Of a stretch of DNA of 13,856 nucleotides, positions 7,942-13,856 are shown piece after piece. The translations under genes and the position numbers were made by a program. Position 1 is the first letter of the stretch. Each line of letters begins with the position of its first letter. This stretch comes from Prevotellaceae bacterium UBA2852 (GTDB lineage Bacteria; Bacteroidota; Bacteroidia; Bacteroidales; Bacteroidaceae). Below the pieces are notes generated by a model. It was not told the origin of the DNA. It did no database searches and saw nothing but the letters and a program-made list of their open reading frames with translations. Where the stretch lies: assembly GCA_002350855.1 (NCBI GenBank), contig DEFM01000014.1, positions 1 through 13,856 on the forward strand, in the 5' to 3' direction.

Positions 7942-7956
7942 TGCAGATGCTCTGCA
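7942..7956 (-). repeat. small hairpin at the 5' end of the pgk leader
   Basis: TGCAGA (7942-7947) and TCTGCA (7951-7956) form a perfect 6-bp stem with a 3-base loop, only a few bases downstream of the expected pgk transcription start (about 7960). Stem-loops at the 5' end often protect abundant mRNAs from decay. That role is an inference here. Confidence 0.4.
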
Positions 7957-7966
7957 CTTTAGAATG

Positions 7967-7974
7967 CAAAGTTA
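7967..7974 (-). promoter_or_regulatory. promoter -7 box for pgk
   Basis: On the - strand this reads TAACTTTG followed by CA, a perfect Bacteroidetes TAnnTTTG box. The -33 region is only T-rich (TTTTTC around 7990-7995) and overlaps the foot of the asnA terminator stem. The leader to the pgk ATG would be about 75 bases. Confidence 0.6.
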
Positions 7975-7991
7975 GGAAAAATCTTGATAGA

Positions 7992-8043
7992 AAAAGGCTT
8001 TTCTGCAAAGAAATATCAAAAATTCTTTGAAGAAAAGCCTTTT
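7992..8043 (-). terminator. asnA terminator hairpin
   Basis: AAAAGGCTTTTCT (7992-8004) pairs perfectly with AGAAAAGCCTTTT (8031-8043). After one G-A mismatch a further 7 bp form (8006-8012 with 8023-8029) around a 10-base loop. The 3' arm on the - strand ends in TTTT plus another T. It begins about 30 bases after the asnA stop and lies just upstream of the pgk promoter. The flanking A and T runs are symmetrical, so it could act in both directions. Confidence 0.75.
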
Positions 8044-8072
8044 ATGTTAGATAATGGCGTTTGCTGTGTGCA

Positions 8073-9110
8073 TTATATCAGATGCATTCCCGCTTCAAGA
8101 CATTCCTTGCGCATTTCGTCTGGCCAAATGCTGGCTTGGATTTCTCCGATATGTGCCTTGTGAAGCAGAACCAGACAGAGGCGGCTCTGCCCAATACCTC
8201 CACCTATTGCAAGAGGAAGTTCGTCGTTGAGAAGCTTCTGATGGAAATAGAGTGACTTGCGCTCCTGTTTGCCTGTCAGTTCAAGTTGACGAAGCAAGGT
8301 CTCCTTGTCAACTCGAATACCCATTGAAGAGAGTTCGATGGCACGGTTAAGCGTTGGGTACCAAACCATGATATCTCCGTTCAGTCCTTTGTAACCGTCT
8401 TCGTTTGGAGTAGTCCAGTCGTCATAGTCAGGTGCGCGGAGATCGTGCTCCTCACCATTGCTGAGCTTACCGCCAATACCGATGATGAATACAGCTCCAT
8501 ATTTCTTGCAGATGGCGTTCTCACGTTCCTTGGCACTCATGCCAGGGTACATTTGCAACAGTTCCTCACTGTGTATGAAGTGGATGTCTTCTGGAAGGAA
8601 AGGTTGTATCTGTGGATAGTTCTCGCAAACGAGATATTCTGTGCGGCAGATTGCAGCATAGATGCTACGTACGGTCTTCTTCAAAAATGCCAGATTGCGT
8701 TCTTTTTCAGTAATAGTCTGGCACCAGTCCCACTGGTCAACATATAGAGAGTGGATATTGTCCAATTCTTCATCACCTCGGATGGCGTTCATGTCAGTGT
8801 AAATACCATAACCTGGCTGGATTTGGTATTCAGCAAGCATCAGTCGCTTCCATTTTGCAAGCGAATGTACAACTTCTGCGACTTTGTCGCCCATGTCCTT
8901 GATGGGGAAATTTACGGCACGTTCAACACCGCTAAGGTCGTCATTGATGCCAAGTCCTCTAAGAACAAACAACGGCGCAGTCACGCGGCGTAGTCTGAGT
9001 GCTGTGGAGAGGTTGGACTGAAAGAAGTCCTTTATTAACTTAATACCCTGCTCTGTCTGTGCAGGACCCAGTAGGGGGGTGTATCCTTCTGGTTTTATCA
9101 GTTTTCCCAT
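8073..9110 (-). CDS. asnA: aspartate-ammonia ligase (asparagine synthetase A)
   Basis: Makes asparagine from aspartate and ammonia with ATP to AMP; a class II aaRS-like dimer in the cytosol. At 345 aa it is slightly longer than E. coli AsnA (330 aa). Conserved blocks are visible: GINDDLSGVERAVNFPIK (residues 54-71), AKWKRLML (85-92), DMNAIRGDE (106-114), SLYVDQWDWC (121-130) and the ATP-site GGGIGQSR (303-310). It is the ammonia-dependent enzyme, unrelated to glutamine-dependent AsnB and to AsnB-like lasso-peptide cyclases. It is a single transcription unit with its own -7 box and terminator; I saw no AsnC-type regulator gene in the window. Confidence 0.97.
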   Translation of the reverse strand: MGKLIKPEGYTPLLGPAQTEQGIKLIKDFFQSNLSTALRLRRVTAPLFVLRGLGINDDLSGVERAVNFPIKDMGDKVAEVVHSLAKWKRLMLAEYQIQPGYGIYTDMNAIRGDEELDNIHSLYVDQWDWCQTITEKERNLAFLKKTVRSIYAAICRTEYLVCENYPQIQPFLPEDIHFIHSEELLQMYPGMSAKERENAICKKYGAVFIIGIGGKLSNGEEHDLRAPDYDDWTTPNEDGYKGLNGDIMVWYPTLNRAIELSSMGIRVDKETLLRQLELTGKQERKSLYFHQKLLNDELPLAIGGGIGQSRLCLVLLHKAHIGEIQASIWPDEMRKECLEAGMHLI

Positions 9111-9141
9111 TATATCGTGTGTAAATCTTTGTATTTGTCTG

Positions 9142-9149
9142 CAAAGTTA
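9142..9149 (-). promoter_or_regulatory. promoter -7 box for asnA
   Basis: On the - strand this reads TAACTTTG followed by CA, perfectly matching TAnnTTTG, 32 bases from the asnA ATG. No good -33 TTTG lies at the usual distance. Instead an 8-bp inverted repeat (CAATTTTT at 9152-9159, AAAAATTG at 9173-9180) covers the -33 zone and might be an operator, or just A/T-rich chance. Confidence 0.55.
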
Positions 9150-9225
9150 TACAATTTTTGTCAAATGTATATAAAAATTGACAGATTTCTTTCAAATAGT
9201 AATAAAATTATTTGATTTGCCTTGC

Positions 9226-9250
9226 AAAATCACACGAAAAAGGGTGTTTT
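9226..9250 (-). terminator. weak terminator candidate after the PqqD-like gene
   Basis: On the - strand AAAACACCC and GTGTGATTTT flank a TTTTTC loop. Four A-T pairs and three C-G/A-T pairs form across a one-base bulge, ending in a short U-run. It begins 10 bases after the last gene of the rpoD-led cluster. The pairing is poor, so the call is tentative. Confidence 0.3.
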
Positions 9251-9259
9251 GTTTAGTGA

Positions 9260-9526
9260 TTATTTTACCAAACCAACTTCTTTCCAGTCCTTAAGTAATG
9301 TATTGCAGTCGTTCAGTGCTGTCGCTTCATCAATTTCGTAGTTGTCAAGAATGACTTTTACCATGTCTTCAACAGTGAAGTCTGTGCCGATTAATGATTT
9401 CCATACTTCTGCAGCAGATTCGTTAAGGCTGATGATTTTTGTGAAGTTGATGTTTTGTACTCCGTGGGAGATGATGATGTTCTCTCCGCATATAGTTCTA
9501 AGTTCAAATCCTTCCTTGATTCTCAT
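9260..9526 (-). CDS. PqqD-family (RRE-like) small protein
   Basis: An 88-aa protein matching the PqqD fold. It has an N-terminal strand region (MRIKEGFELRTICGENIIIS, then NINFTKIISLNESAAEVWKSL) and C-terminal helices (TVEDMVKVILDNYEID, ALNDCNTLLKDWKEVGLV). The ISLNESAAEVWKSL signature is the family's best-known stretch. PqqD-type domains act as recognition elements (RREs) that bind the leader of a peptide substrate and present it to a modifying enzyme. This one is stand-alone, with no radical-SAM or cyclase partner. It is the last gene of the cluster, 23 bases after the S24/S26 peptidase. The partner and substrate are unknown. Confidence 0.8.
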   Translation of the reverse strand: MRIKEGFELRTICGENIIISHGVQNINFTKIISLNESAAEVWKSLIGTDFTVEDMVKVILDNYEIDEATALNDCNTLLKDWKEVGLVK

Positions 9527-9549
9527 ATATAATATTGTGTTATAAATAA

Positions 9550-10089
9550 TTATTGTTTCTTGTTTTGCTTTGTTTTGTTTCTTGTGAATCTTTGAGGCAA
9601 CTCATGTAGCCATAGAAGCCTGTAGAAAAGCAGAAGCCAACGGCGCAGCGGCAGCAATGACGGCCAGATGTGTGAATATATTTTCCATCTTTTTGATTCA
9701 ACGCTCCATGTCTTTCCTTTGCGATCGAATGTTATGGCTTTTGCTCTCACGTCCTTGAGCAGACAATGTTCCGTACCTTTGACATTGCCGTCTCCACGCA
9801 GTGTTACTTTGGAGAGAGGGTTGGTTGCATTGTGCTTGTTTCTGCTTCCGTCTGGTGCGACAATTCGTTCGATGCGATGCAGCACATAATGTCCTTTTGC
9901 TATTTCCGCCAACACAACATCACGCTCGCTATAGCTGTCAGCATGTGCGAGACCAATCACGTCTCTTTCGCTCTCAAGAAACGGACGCATGCTGTTGCCT
10001 TTGGCACGAATTGACACAGTGTGACCTTCGTTGACCAGTTCGCAGACATGCGGCAGAAATTCGGCGTTAGCTAATTGCAGGGTCTTCAT
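9550..10089 (-). CDS. S24/S26-type peptidase, signal-peptidase-like
   Basis: A 179-aa protein with a LexA/signal-peptidase core. GNSMRPFL supplies the nucleophile Ser33, YVLHRI supplies His71, and LRGDGN supplies Asp100. Having His where bacterial signal peptidase I has Lys is the pattern of the ER/SipW type (Ser-His-Asp). There is no N-terminal membrane anchor. A hydrophobic, Arg/Trp-rich segment at about 142-164 (IWPSLLPLRRWLLLFYRLLW) could attach to the membrane, and the protein ends in a Lys/Asn/Gln-rich tail. The start codon overlaps the HPr-kinase-like gene's stop by 4 bases (ATGA), so the two are probably translationally coupled. A peptidase role on a peptide substrate is inferred; the substrate is unknown. 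Confidence 0.75.
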   Translation of the reverse strand: MKTLQLANAEFLPHVCELVNEGHTVSIRAKGNSMRPFLESERDVIGLAHADSYSERDVVLAEIAKGHYVLHRIERIVAPDGSRNKHNATNPLSKVTLRGDGNVKGTEHCLLKDVRAKAITFDRKGKTWSVESKRWKIYSHIWPSLLPLRRWLLLFYRLLWLHELPQRFTRNKTKQNKKQ

Positions 10090-10961
10090 TTGTGTATTGT
10101 TTCGTATGATAGTCTTACGGCTGACTCGTCAGGAAGATTCTCCAGATAGTAAGTAGGTGTTGATTCTATGATTTGACCCACAGTGTCGCAGATGCCACGA
10201 TAGACACGTGCGTCCCACTTCATTACTGAACAGCTGGTGAGTAATGATGAGAACGCTTCGATAGTGGTCTGACGACGAATCTTATTGTGGGGAGCTTGTT
10301 CGAGTTGAACGAATGCGCCAACCGGTGCTTCGGTGTTGCGATAACAAGGTGTCTTGCCACTCCAGGGTGAACCGAACACAATGCATTGTCCGTCAATCAT
10401 GCGTACTATGGGATTGTCGTCGTTCATGAGGTCTGTTCCCTGAATATATTTCAGCCAGTTGCCGGTGTGTGTGCTCTTGCCTGTGCCGCTGACACCGAGA
10501 AAGAGATATCCATAGCCATTCTTTCTGATTACCGACGAGTGCATCAAGAGTGTTCCCTGATCAGCGGTCGAGAAGGCATACATCATCATCAGGGCATTGT
10601 TAAGACCGAATGTGCGCATTGAGAAATCTCCGTTCAATGCGACTTTACCCTTAGTGAATTCGGCGTTAACCTCCATCAGACAGCAATGGCGGCCTGTATA
10701 GTCGGATATTTGAATCTGGTATGAACCGTCTTCGCTACGATACACACCATGGTTGTTGCCGCCGCAGTCAAACTGACCTATCTCTATTCCGTGGTTTGCG
10801 GGGCGGAATGTGTCATCTACTTCAAGGGTGAAGATGTCATTGCAGTCGTCTGCGGGCGTTTCAAAAGGTGCTGATGAAGGTATGAGTCTTTCGTCGTTCT
10901 TACCTCCGTTGGCAAAGATTATGGTGTATGGGTGTCGTCCTACAATATAGTGTTTCTGCAT
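10086..10961 (-). CDS. HPr-kinase-like (HprK C-terminal domain) ATPase
   Basis: A 291-aa protein whose second half resembles the catalytic domain of HPr serine kinase: LLMHSSVI (H141), the P-loop GVSGTGKST (156-164), LMNDDNP with acidic D181/D182, and GSPWSGK (197-203). Residues 1 to about 115 do not look like the HprK N-domain. The classic K-site loop and a PTS/HPr gene are not visible, so it is unlikely to be a true HprK. Relatives of this type phosphorylate serine in lasso-peptide precursors, which makes a peptide or protein kinase role plausible but unproven. It starts 4 bases after the C11 peptidase stop and overlaps the S24/S26 gene by 4 bases. Confidence 0.78.
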   Translation of the reverse strand: MQKHYIVGRHPYTIIFANGGKNDERLIPSSAPFETPADDCNDIFTLEVDDTFRPANHGIEIGQFDCGGNNHGVYRSEDGSYQIQISDYTGRHCCLMEVNAEFTKGKVALNGDFSMRTFGLNNALMMMYAFSTADQGTLLMHSSVIRKNGYGYLFLGVSGTGKSTHTGNWLKYIQGTDLMNDDNPIVRMIDGQCIVFGSPWSGKTPCYRNTEAPVGAFVQLEQAPHNKIRRQTTIEAFSSLLTSCSVMKWDARVYRGICDTVGQIIESTPTYYLENLPDESAVRLSYETIHK

Positions 10962-10965
10962 AGTC

Positions 10966-12279
10966 TTAATTAAAAATCTTCTTACCCCATTCCGTATTTA
11001 AGTAATCGGAGCAGAAGGTACTTGAGTTTTTGTATTTGTCTAACGGTACAAACATCGTAACACCTGAGTATTGTTTCTCGTCCAGGGTAAATATACTTCC
11101 GTTACTTGAAGTGACAGGGAATAGGCTGTACCAGGAATTGGTGTGTAGTTGCTTTACCACTGTCGCATCAAGAGTTTCTAACCATTTCTTGTATTCGTCG
11201 TTAGACTCATAGTCGGGAAAGATATTCTGGAAAACACCTTTCATGTCGTAGTAGTCAGGAAGGATGTTTCCGCTGGTGTTGTATTCCCATTTGTAATAGT
11301 TCTGTACACCGCTGTAGTCTGCTTCCAGCATGTCTTGTTTGTGAGCCTGAACAATCGATCGTGTGATATTGGCGAGACTGTTCACCTTGTGGCAGTCTAT
11401 CACGGAAAGCAATGATCCATAAAAACTGCCATAAGCATAACCGTTGTAGTAGGCTTGGGCGATATCACCAACATTGAGGTTGTTGGTGAACATTGTGGGA
11501 ATGACTTTTTCGTAAGGAGCACCCGTCGCAGGAATTTCTGCTGGCGAACCAATGAGGTATTTGGTGCAGCCTCGCAGTTCATATGCAACTTCTATGCATT
11601 GCATGAAACAGGCATCGAAAAGAATGAATTCCATTTCCGGGTACTTTCCCAAAACTGCTGCTATGTCCTCGATGTTCATCTGAGGGCCAATGTTAGCACC
11701 GGTGCCGCTGATATTCTTTCCGTTATCCACGCCAAATGAACGTCGTGAAACATTATTCGTGTTGCCGTGATAAGGAATCCATCCTGTGGCATGGGACCAA
11801 AATACTATTCCGTACTCATCAGCGGGACAATGCTTAATGGTGTATGACAGAATCTCGTCCAGTGTTTCTGCACTCGCAGAGTTGAAATCCTCTTTGTATG
11901 AGTGTGCTGGTTTTAATTCTGCAAAGGTCGTAGCTTTGTTCTTGTTGGTGATTATATATATCCGTGGGTTTAGCACATTGTCGAGGTAAATCACCAACCG
12001 GTCGTTGTCGCTAAGACTGCTACTGGCTGACAGCATCTCGTCGATGTCGTAGCTTTCATACGTGGCATAGTCGGAGAGTGTGTTCTCTGCAACCATATAG
12101 ACAAGGACTGTACGCGCTACCGTTTTGTCTGTAGGGTGCTCGTCTTTATCGTGTTTATGACAGCTGCTTAGGATAATTCCCGCTATTACCATAAACAAGC
12201 ATTGCAGCATTACACTATTGTGCATTGCTGCAAGTAACTTATGCTTTTCTATGTGGAGTTGTGGGCTATAGTGCCACAT
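10966..12279 (-). CDS. clostripain-like (C11) cysteine peptidase lipoprotein
   Basis: A secreted cysteine endopeptidase of family C11, related to clostripain, fragipain and PmC11. The dyad is intact: H163 in IVFWSHATGW and C224 in ILFDACFMQ. Enzymes of this family usually cut after Arg or Lys. The N-terminus carries a lipoprotein signal, VIAGIILSSC with lipobox Cys40, then a charged linker (HKHDKDEHPTDK). It should therefore be anchored to a membrane, possibly surface-exposed. The ATG at 12279 overlaps the preceding gene by 14 bases. A second ATG at 12225 would give a more usual 21-residue signal peptide but lacks a basic n-region, so the start is uncertain. At 437 aa it is about full length for a simple C11 enzyme. 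Confidence 0.85.
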   Translation of the reverse strand: MWHYSPQLHIEKHKLLAAMHNSVMLQCLFMVIAGIILSSCHKHDKDEHPTDKTVARTVLVYMVAENTLSDYATYESYDIDEMLSASSSLSDNDRLVIYLDNVLNPRIYIITNKNKATTFAELKPAHSYKEDFNSASAETLDEILSYTIKHCPADEYGIVFWSHATGWIPYHGNTNNVSRRSFGVDNGKNISGTGANIGPQMNIEDIAAVLGKYPEMEFILFDACFMQCIEVAYELRGCTKYLIGSPAEIPATGAPYEKVIPTMFTNNLNVGDIAQAYYNGYAYGSFYGSLLSVIDCHKVNSLANITRSIVQAHKQDMLEADYSGVQNYYKWEYNTSGNILPDYYDMKGVFQNIFPDYESNDEYKKWLETLDATVVKQLHTNSWYSLFPVTSSNGSIFTLDEKQYSGVTMFVPLDKYKNSSTFCSDYLNTEWGKKIFN

Positions 12280-12802
12280 TGTCGTAATCAGGTTTCTTGA
12301 ACTTGAATTCTTCGCTGGTCACAATCTGGATTTTGTAGTTCCCTGAATCGAGATAGCGCTTTTTTAGTTTATAGAGTCTTTTTGATATTGTCTTTCTGCT
12401 GGGAGAGAAGAACACACAAGTCATTTCCTGTGTCAGTTTCAATGTCCCTTCCAGATATTCTTTTAGCTGAAGACTGAATTCCGAACGGTAGGGTAGGAAC
12501 TTGGTCTTCTTTTCCAGCTTGAGATGGGTGATGGGCTGAATGTCAGTGATGTAAATGGTTGTATCGTTGAAGTTTGTGCCACATCCGAAGATATATACAA
12601 TGTCTTTGTCTGTGGCTGCTTCAGACATCTTTTTCAGACGCTCTTTCTCTGCAAGCCTTTCATTCTTCTTCAGCAGCTTTTCAGCCTCTTTACGCTCCTT
12701 CTTGGTTAATGTGGTAGCCGAAGTGGAATCGTTGGCATTTTGTGCATTGGCTGCTAAGCAGCACAGAAAGCACACTGCTGTTGCTAACAAAAAATGTTTC
12801 AT
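12266..12802 (-). CDS. exported protein of unknown function, coiled-coil N-terminus
   Basis: A 178-aa protein I do not recognise by name. From the Met at 12802 it has a Sec signal peptide (MKHFLLATAVCFLCCLAANAQ, cleavage likely after AQ) and a Ser/Thr-rich stretch. A very charged Lys/Glu helix follows (KKERKEAEKLLKKNERLAEK), likely a coiled coil. The rest is a compact domain starting DIVYIFGCGTNFNDTTIYITD and ending near KKPDYDNVAL. It should be periplasmic or in the cell envelope. The frame is open to 12823, but that start would overlap rpoD and put a charged MDKTKEE ahead of the signal peptide. From 12802 the gap to rpoD is 13 bases. Its end overlaps the first possible C11 peptidase start by 14 bases. 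Confidence 0.75.
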   Translation of the reverse strand: MKHFLLATAVCFLCCLAANAQNANDSTSATTLTKKERKEAEKLLKKNERLAEKERLKKMSEAATDKDIVYIFGCGTNFNDTTIYITDIQPITHLKLEKKTKFLPYRSEFSLQLKEYLEGTLKLTQEMTCVFFSPSRKTISKRLYKLKKRYLDSGNYKIQIVTSEEFKFKKPDYDNVAL

Positions 12803-12815
12803 TTCTTCCTTCGTT

Positions 12816-13676
12816 TTATCCAAGATAGCTCTTGAGCAGTTTGCTGCGTGAGCTGATTCTTAAACGGCGAATAGCTTTCTCCTTGATTTGGCGTACACGT
12901 TCACGGGTGAGGTTGAATTTGTCTCCAATCTCTTCGAGCGTTTTCTCCTGCTCACCAATGCCAAAGAACATACGGACAATTTCCTTCTCACGTGGAGAGA
13001 GTGTGTCGAGGGCACGGTCGATTTCCTTTGACAAAGATTCGTTGACGAGTGTACGGTCAGCCATAGGACTGTCATCGTTTACCAATACGTCAAGCAGTGA
13101 GTTGTCTTCACCGTCTACGAATGGTGCGTCCACACTGATGTGGCGGCCTTGTACCTTAAGCGTGTCACTGATTTTGTCTACAGGTATACCGAGTTCGTCT
13201 GCAATCTCGTCTGCACTTGGGCGACGTTCGTTCTCCTGCTCGAATTTGGAGAGAGCCTTGCTGATTTTGTTCAATGAACCTACTTGGTTCAAAGGAAGAC
13301 GTACTATACGGGATTGTTCTGCCAGTGCCTGAAGGATGGATTGACGAATCCACCAAACTGCGTAGCTGATGAACTTGAAACCACGGGTTTCATCAAACTT
13401 TTCAGCTGCTTTAATAAGTCCTAAGTTTCCTTCGTTAATCAAGTCGGGCAGACTTAATCCTTGGTTCTGGTATTGTTTTGCCACCGACACTACGAAGCGA
13501 AGGTTGGCTTTTGTTAGTTTCTCCAATGCTCTTCGGTCGCCTTTACGTATGCGACCGGCCAGCTCTACCTCTTCTTCAACTGTAATCAACTCTTCACGAC
13601 CGATTTCCTGTAAGTACTTGTCAAGCGAAGCACTCTCACGGTTCGTGATGCTTTTAGTAATCTTTAATTGTCTCAT
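12816..13676 (-). CDS. rpoD: primary RNA polymerase sigma factor (sigma-70 family)
   Basis: Directs core RNA polymerase to housekeeping promoters. At 286 aa it is the short Bacteroidetes primary sigma: no region 1.1 and no non-conserved insert. Region 1.2 is about residues 15-45. Region 2 is about 55-118, with [20 protein letters not shown], then [20 protein letters not shown] and the WWIRQSI segment that melts and reads the -7 element. Region 3 is about 125-205. Region 4 is about 220-280, with the helix-turn-helix at about 246-272 ([20 protein letters not shown]). Its own promoter matches the consensus it should read. No terminator separates it from the five genes downstream, which start 13 bases after its stop. 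Confidence 0.96.
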   Translation of the reverse strand: MRQLKITKSITNRESASLDKYLQEIGREELITVEEEVELAGRIRKGDRRALEKLTKANLRFVVSVAKQYQNQGLSLPDLINEGNLGLIKAAEKFDETRGFKFISYAVWWIRQSILQALAEQSRIVRLPLNQVGSLNKISKALSKFEQENERRPSADEIADELGIPVDKISDTLKVQGRHISVDAPFVDGEDNSLLDVLVNDDSPMADRTLVNESLSKEIDRALDTLSPREKEIVRMFFGIGEQEKTLEEIGDKFNLTRERVRQIKEKAIRRLRISSRSKLLKSYLG

Positions 13677-13702
13677 TATTTGTAGAAATGCATTTTACCT
13701 TG

Positions 13703-13734
13703 CAAAATTACGAAAAACTAATGTAAATCACGAA
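13703..13734 (-). promoter_or_regulatory. promoter for rpoD and the downstream cluster
   Basis: On the - strand the -7 box is TAATTTTG (13710 to 13703, followed by CA). A -33-like TTCG (13734 to 13731) lies 20 bases upstream. Transcription would start near 13697, about 20 bases before the ATG. The box is of the type this sigma factor recognises, consistent with self-transcription. Confidence 0.65.
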
Positions 13735-13789
13735 CGTTTGTAGCTAAATCTGATATTTTTTTAAGAATAATTTGCAATAAATATAACTA

Positions 13790-13824
13790 TCGGAAGTGTT
13801 ATTACGGTTTTTGTTAACTTCCGA
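13790..13824. repeat. 8-bp inverted repeat upstream of rpoD
   Basis: TCGGAAGT (13790-13797) pairs perfectly with ACTTCCGA (13817-13824) across a 19-base loop. On the - strand it is followed by a T-rich stretch (ATAGTTATATTTATTG), so it may be the terminator of a gene right of the window. It could instead be an operator for rpoD. No further gene is visible from here to the window's end. Confidence 0.35.
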
Positions 13825-13856
13825 AATTAATCTTTATAGGTAGGTTCTATAAATTA

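Noticed and set aside
9152..9180. CAATTTTT/AAAAATTG inverted repeat as a terminator
   Set aside because: Only 8 A/T-rich pairs with a 13-base loop and no U-tract; it overlaps the asnA promoter zone, so an operator or chance is more likely.
8073..10961. Lasso-peptide gene cluster (asnA plus peptidase plus PqqD plus HprK-like kinase)
   Set aside because: The lasso cyclase is AsnB-like, whereas the gene here is ammonia-dependent AsnA with its own promoter. The peptidase is S24/S26-like rather than the transglutaminase-like B2, and no precursor is visible.
10086..10961. True HPr kinase/phosphorylase of carbon catabolite control
   Set aside because: Only the P-loop domain resembles HprK; the N-terminal domain differs and no HPr or PTS gene is present.
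12803..12823. Upstream start of the exported protein overlapping rpoD
   Set aside because: It adds the charged MDKTKEE ahead of a normal Sec signal peptide; the Met at 12802 leaves a natural 13-base gap.
12832..13332. 166-codon open frame on the + strand opposite rpoD
   Set aside because: Ser/Arg-rich antisense shadow of a certain gene, with no domain match.

Overview
The window looks like chromosomal DNA of a Bacteroidales bacterium, probably Prevotella/Segatella-like; the genus is an inference. The evidence is a short primary sigma factor of the Bacteroidetes type without region 1.1, AsnA, a long-form L25, no clear Shine-Dalgarno sequences but A/T-rich leaders, and five promoter -7 boxes that all read TAA(C/T)TTTGCA. 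That is the Bacteroidetes TAnnTTTG class rather than TATAAT. No tRNA, rRNA, CRISPR array, insertion sequence or phage gene was seen. All 14 genes look intact.

Layout. On the + strand, from the left edge: the tail of a terminator from a gene outside the window, a promoter, pepT (aminotripeptidase) and an S4-domain RNA-binding protein of the Hsp15 type. This pair ends in a strong terminator whose loop contains the second gene's stop codon. Everything from 1847 to 13676 is on the - strand, convergent with that pair. Read in the direction of transcription, from the right edge: rpoD, an exported protein of unknown function, a C11 (clostripain-like) lipoprotein peptidase, an HPr-kinase-like ATPase, an S24/S26-type peptidase and a PqqD-like protein. 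These six are packed with overlaps or gaps of 4 to 23 bases. Then come asnA and pgk, each with its own promoter and terminator hairpin; a substrate-binding lipoprotein overlapping a large TPR protein; rplY, with a promoter, a roughly 100-base leader and two 3' hairpins; and pth.

How the genes work together. Most of the window is housekeeping: translation (rplY, pth, the S4 protein), glycolysis (pgk), asparagine synthesis (asnA), peptide use (pepT) and transcription initiation (rpoD). The accessory part is the rpoD-led cluster. A stand-alone PqqD-like peptide-binding protein, a Ser/His-type S26 peptidase and an HPr-kinase-like protein sit directly downstream of a secreted cysteine peptidase. 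PqqD-type recognition domains, dedicated peptidases and HprK-like kinases occur together in ribosomal peptide (RiPP) pathways such as phosphorylated lasso peptides. Here there is no cyclase, radical-SAM enzyme, transporter or obvious precursor. It may be a minimal peptide-modification or protein-marking system. That reading is an inference and is the main item worth following up.

There is no gene-free stretch longer than about 205 bases. The longer spacers (2411-2613, 3208-3369, 7886-8072, 9111-9259, 13677-13856) hold the promoters, leaders and hairpins listed below.
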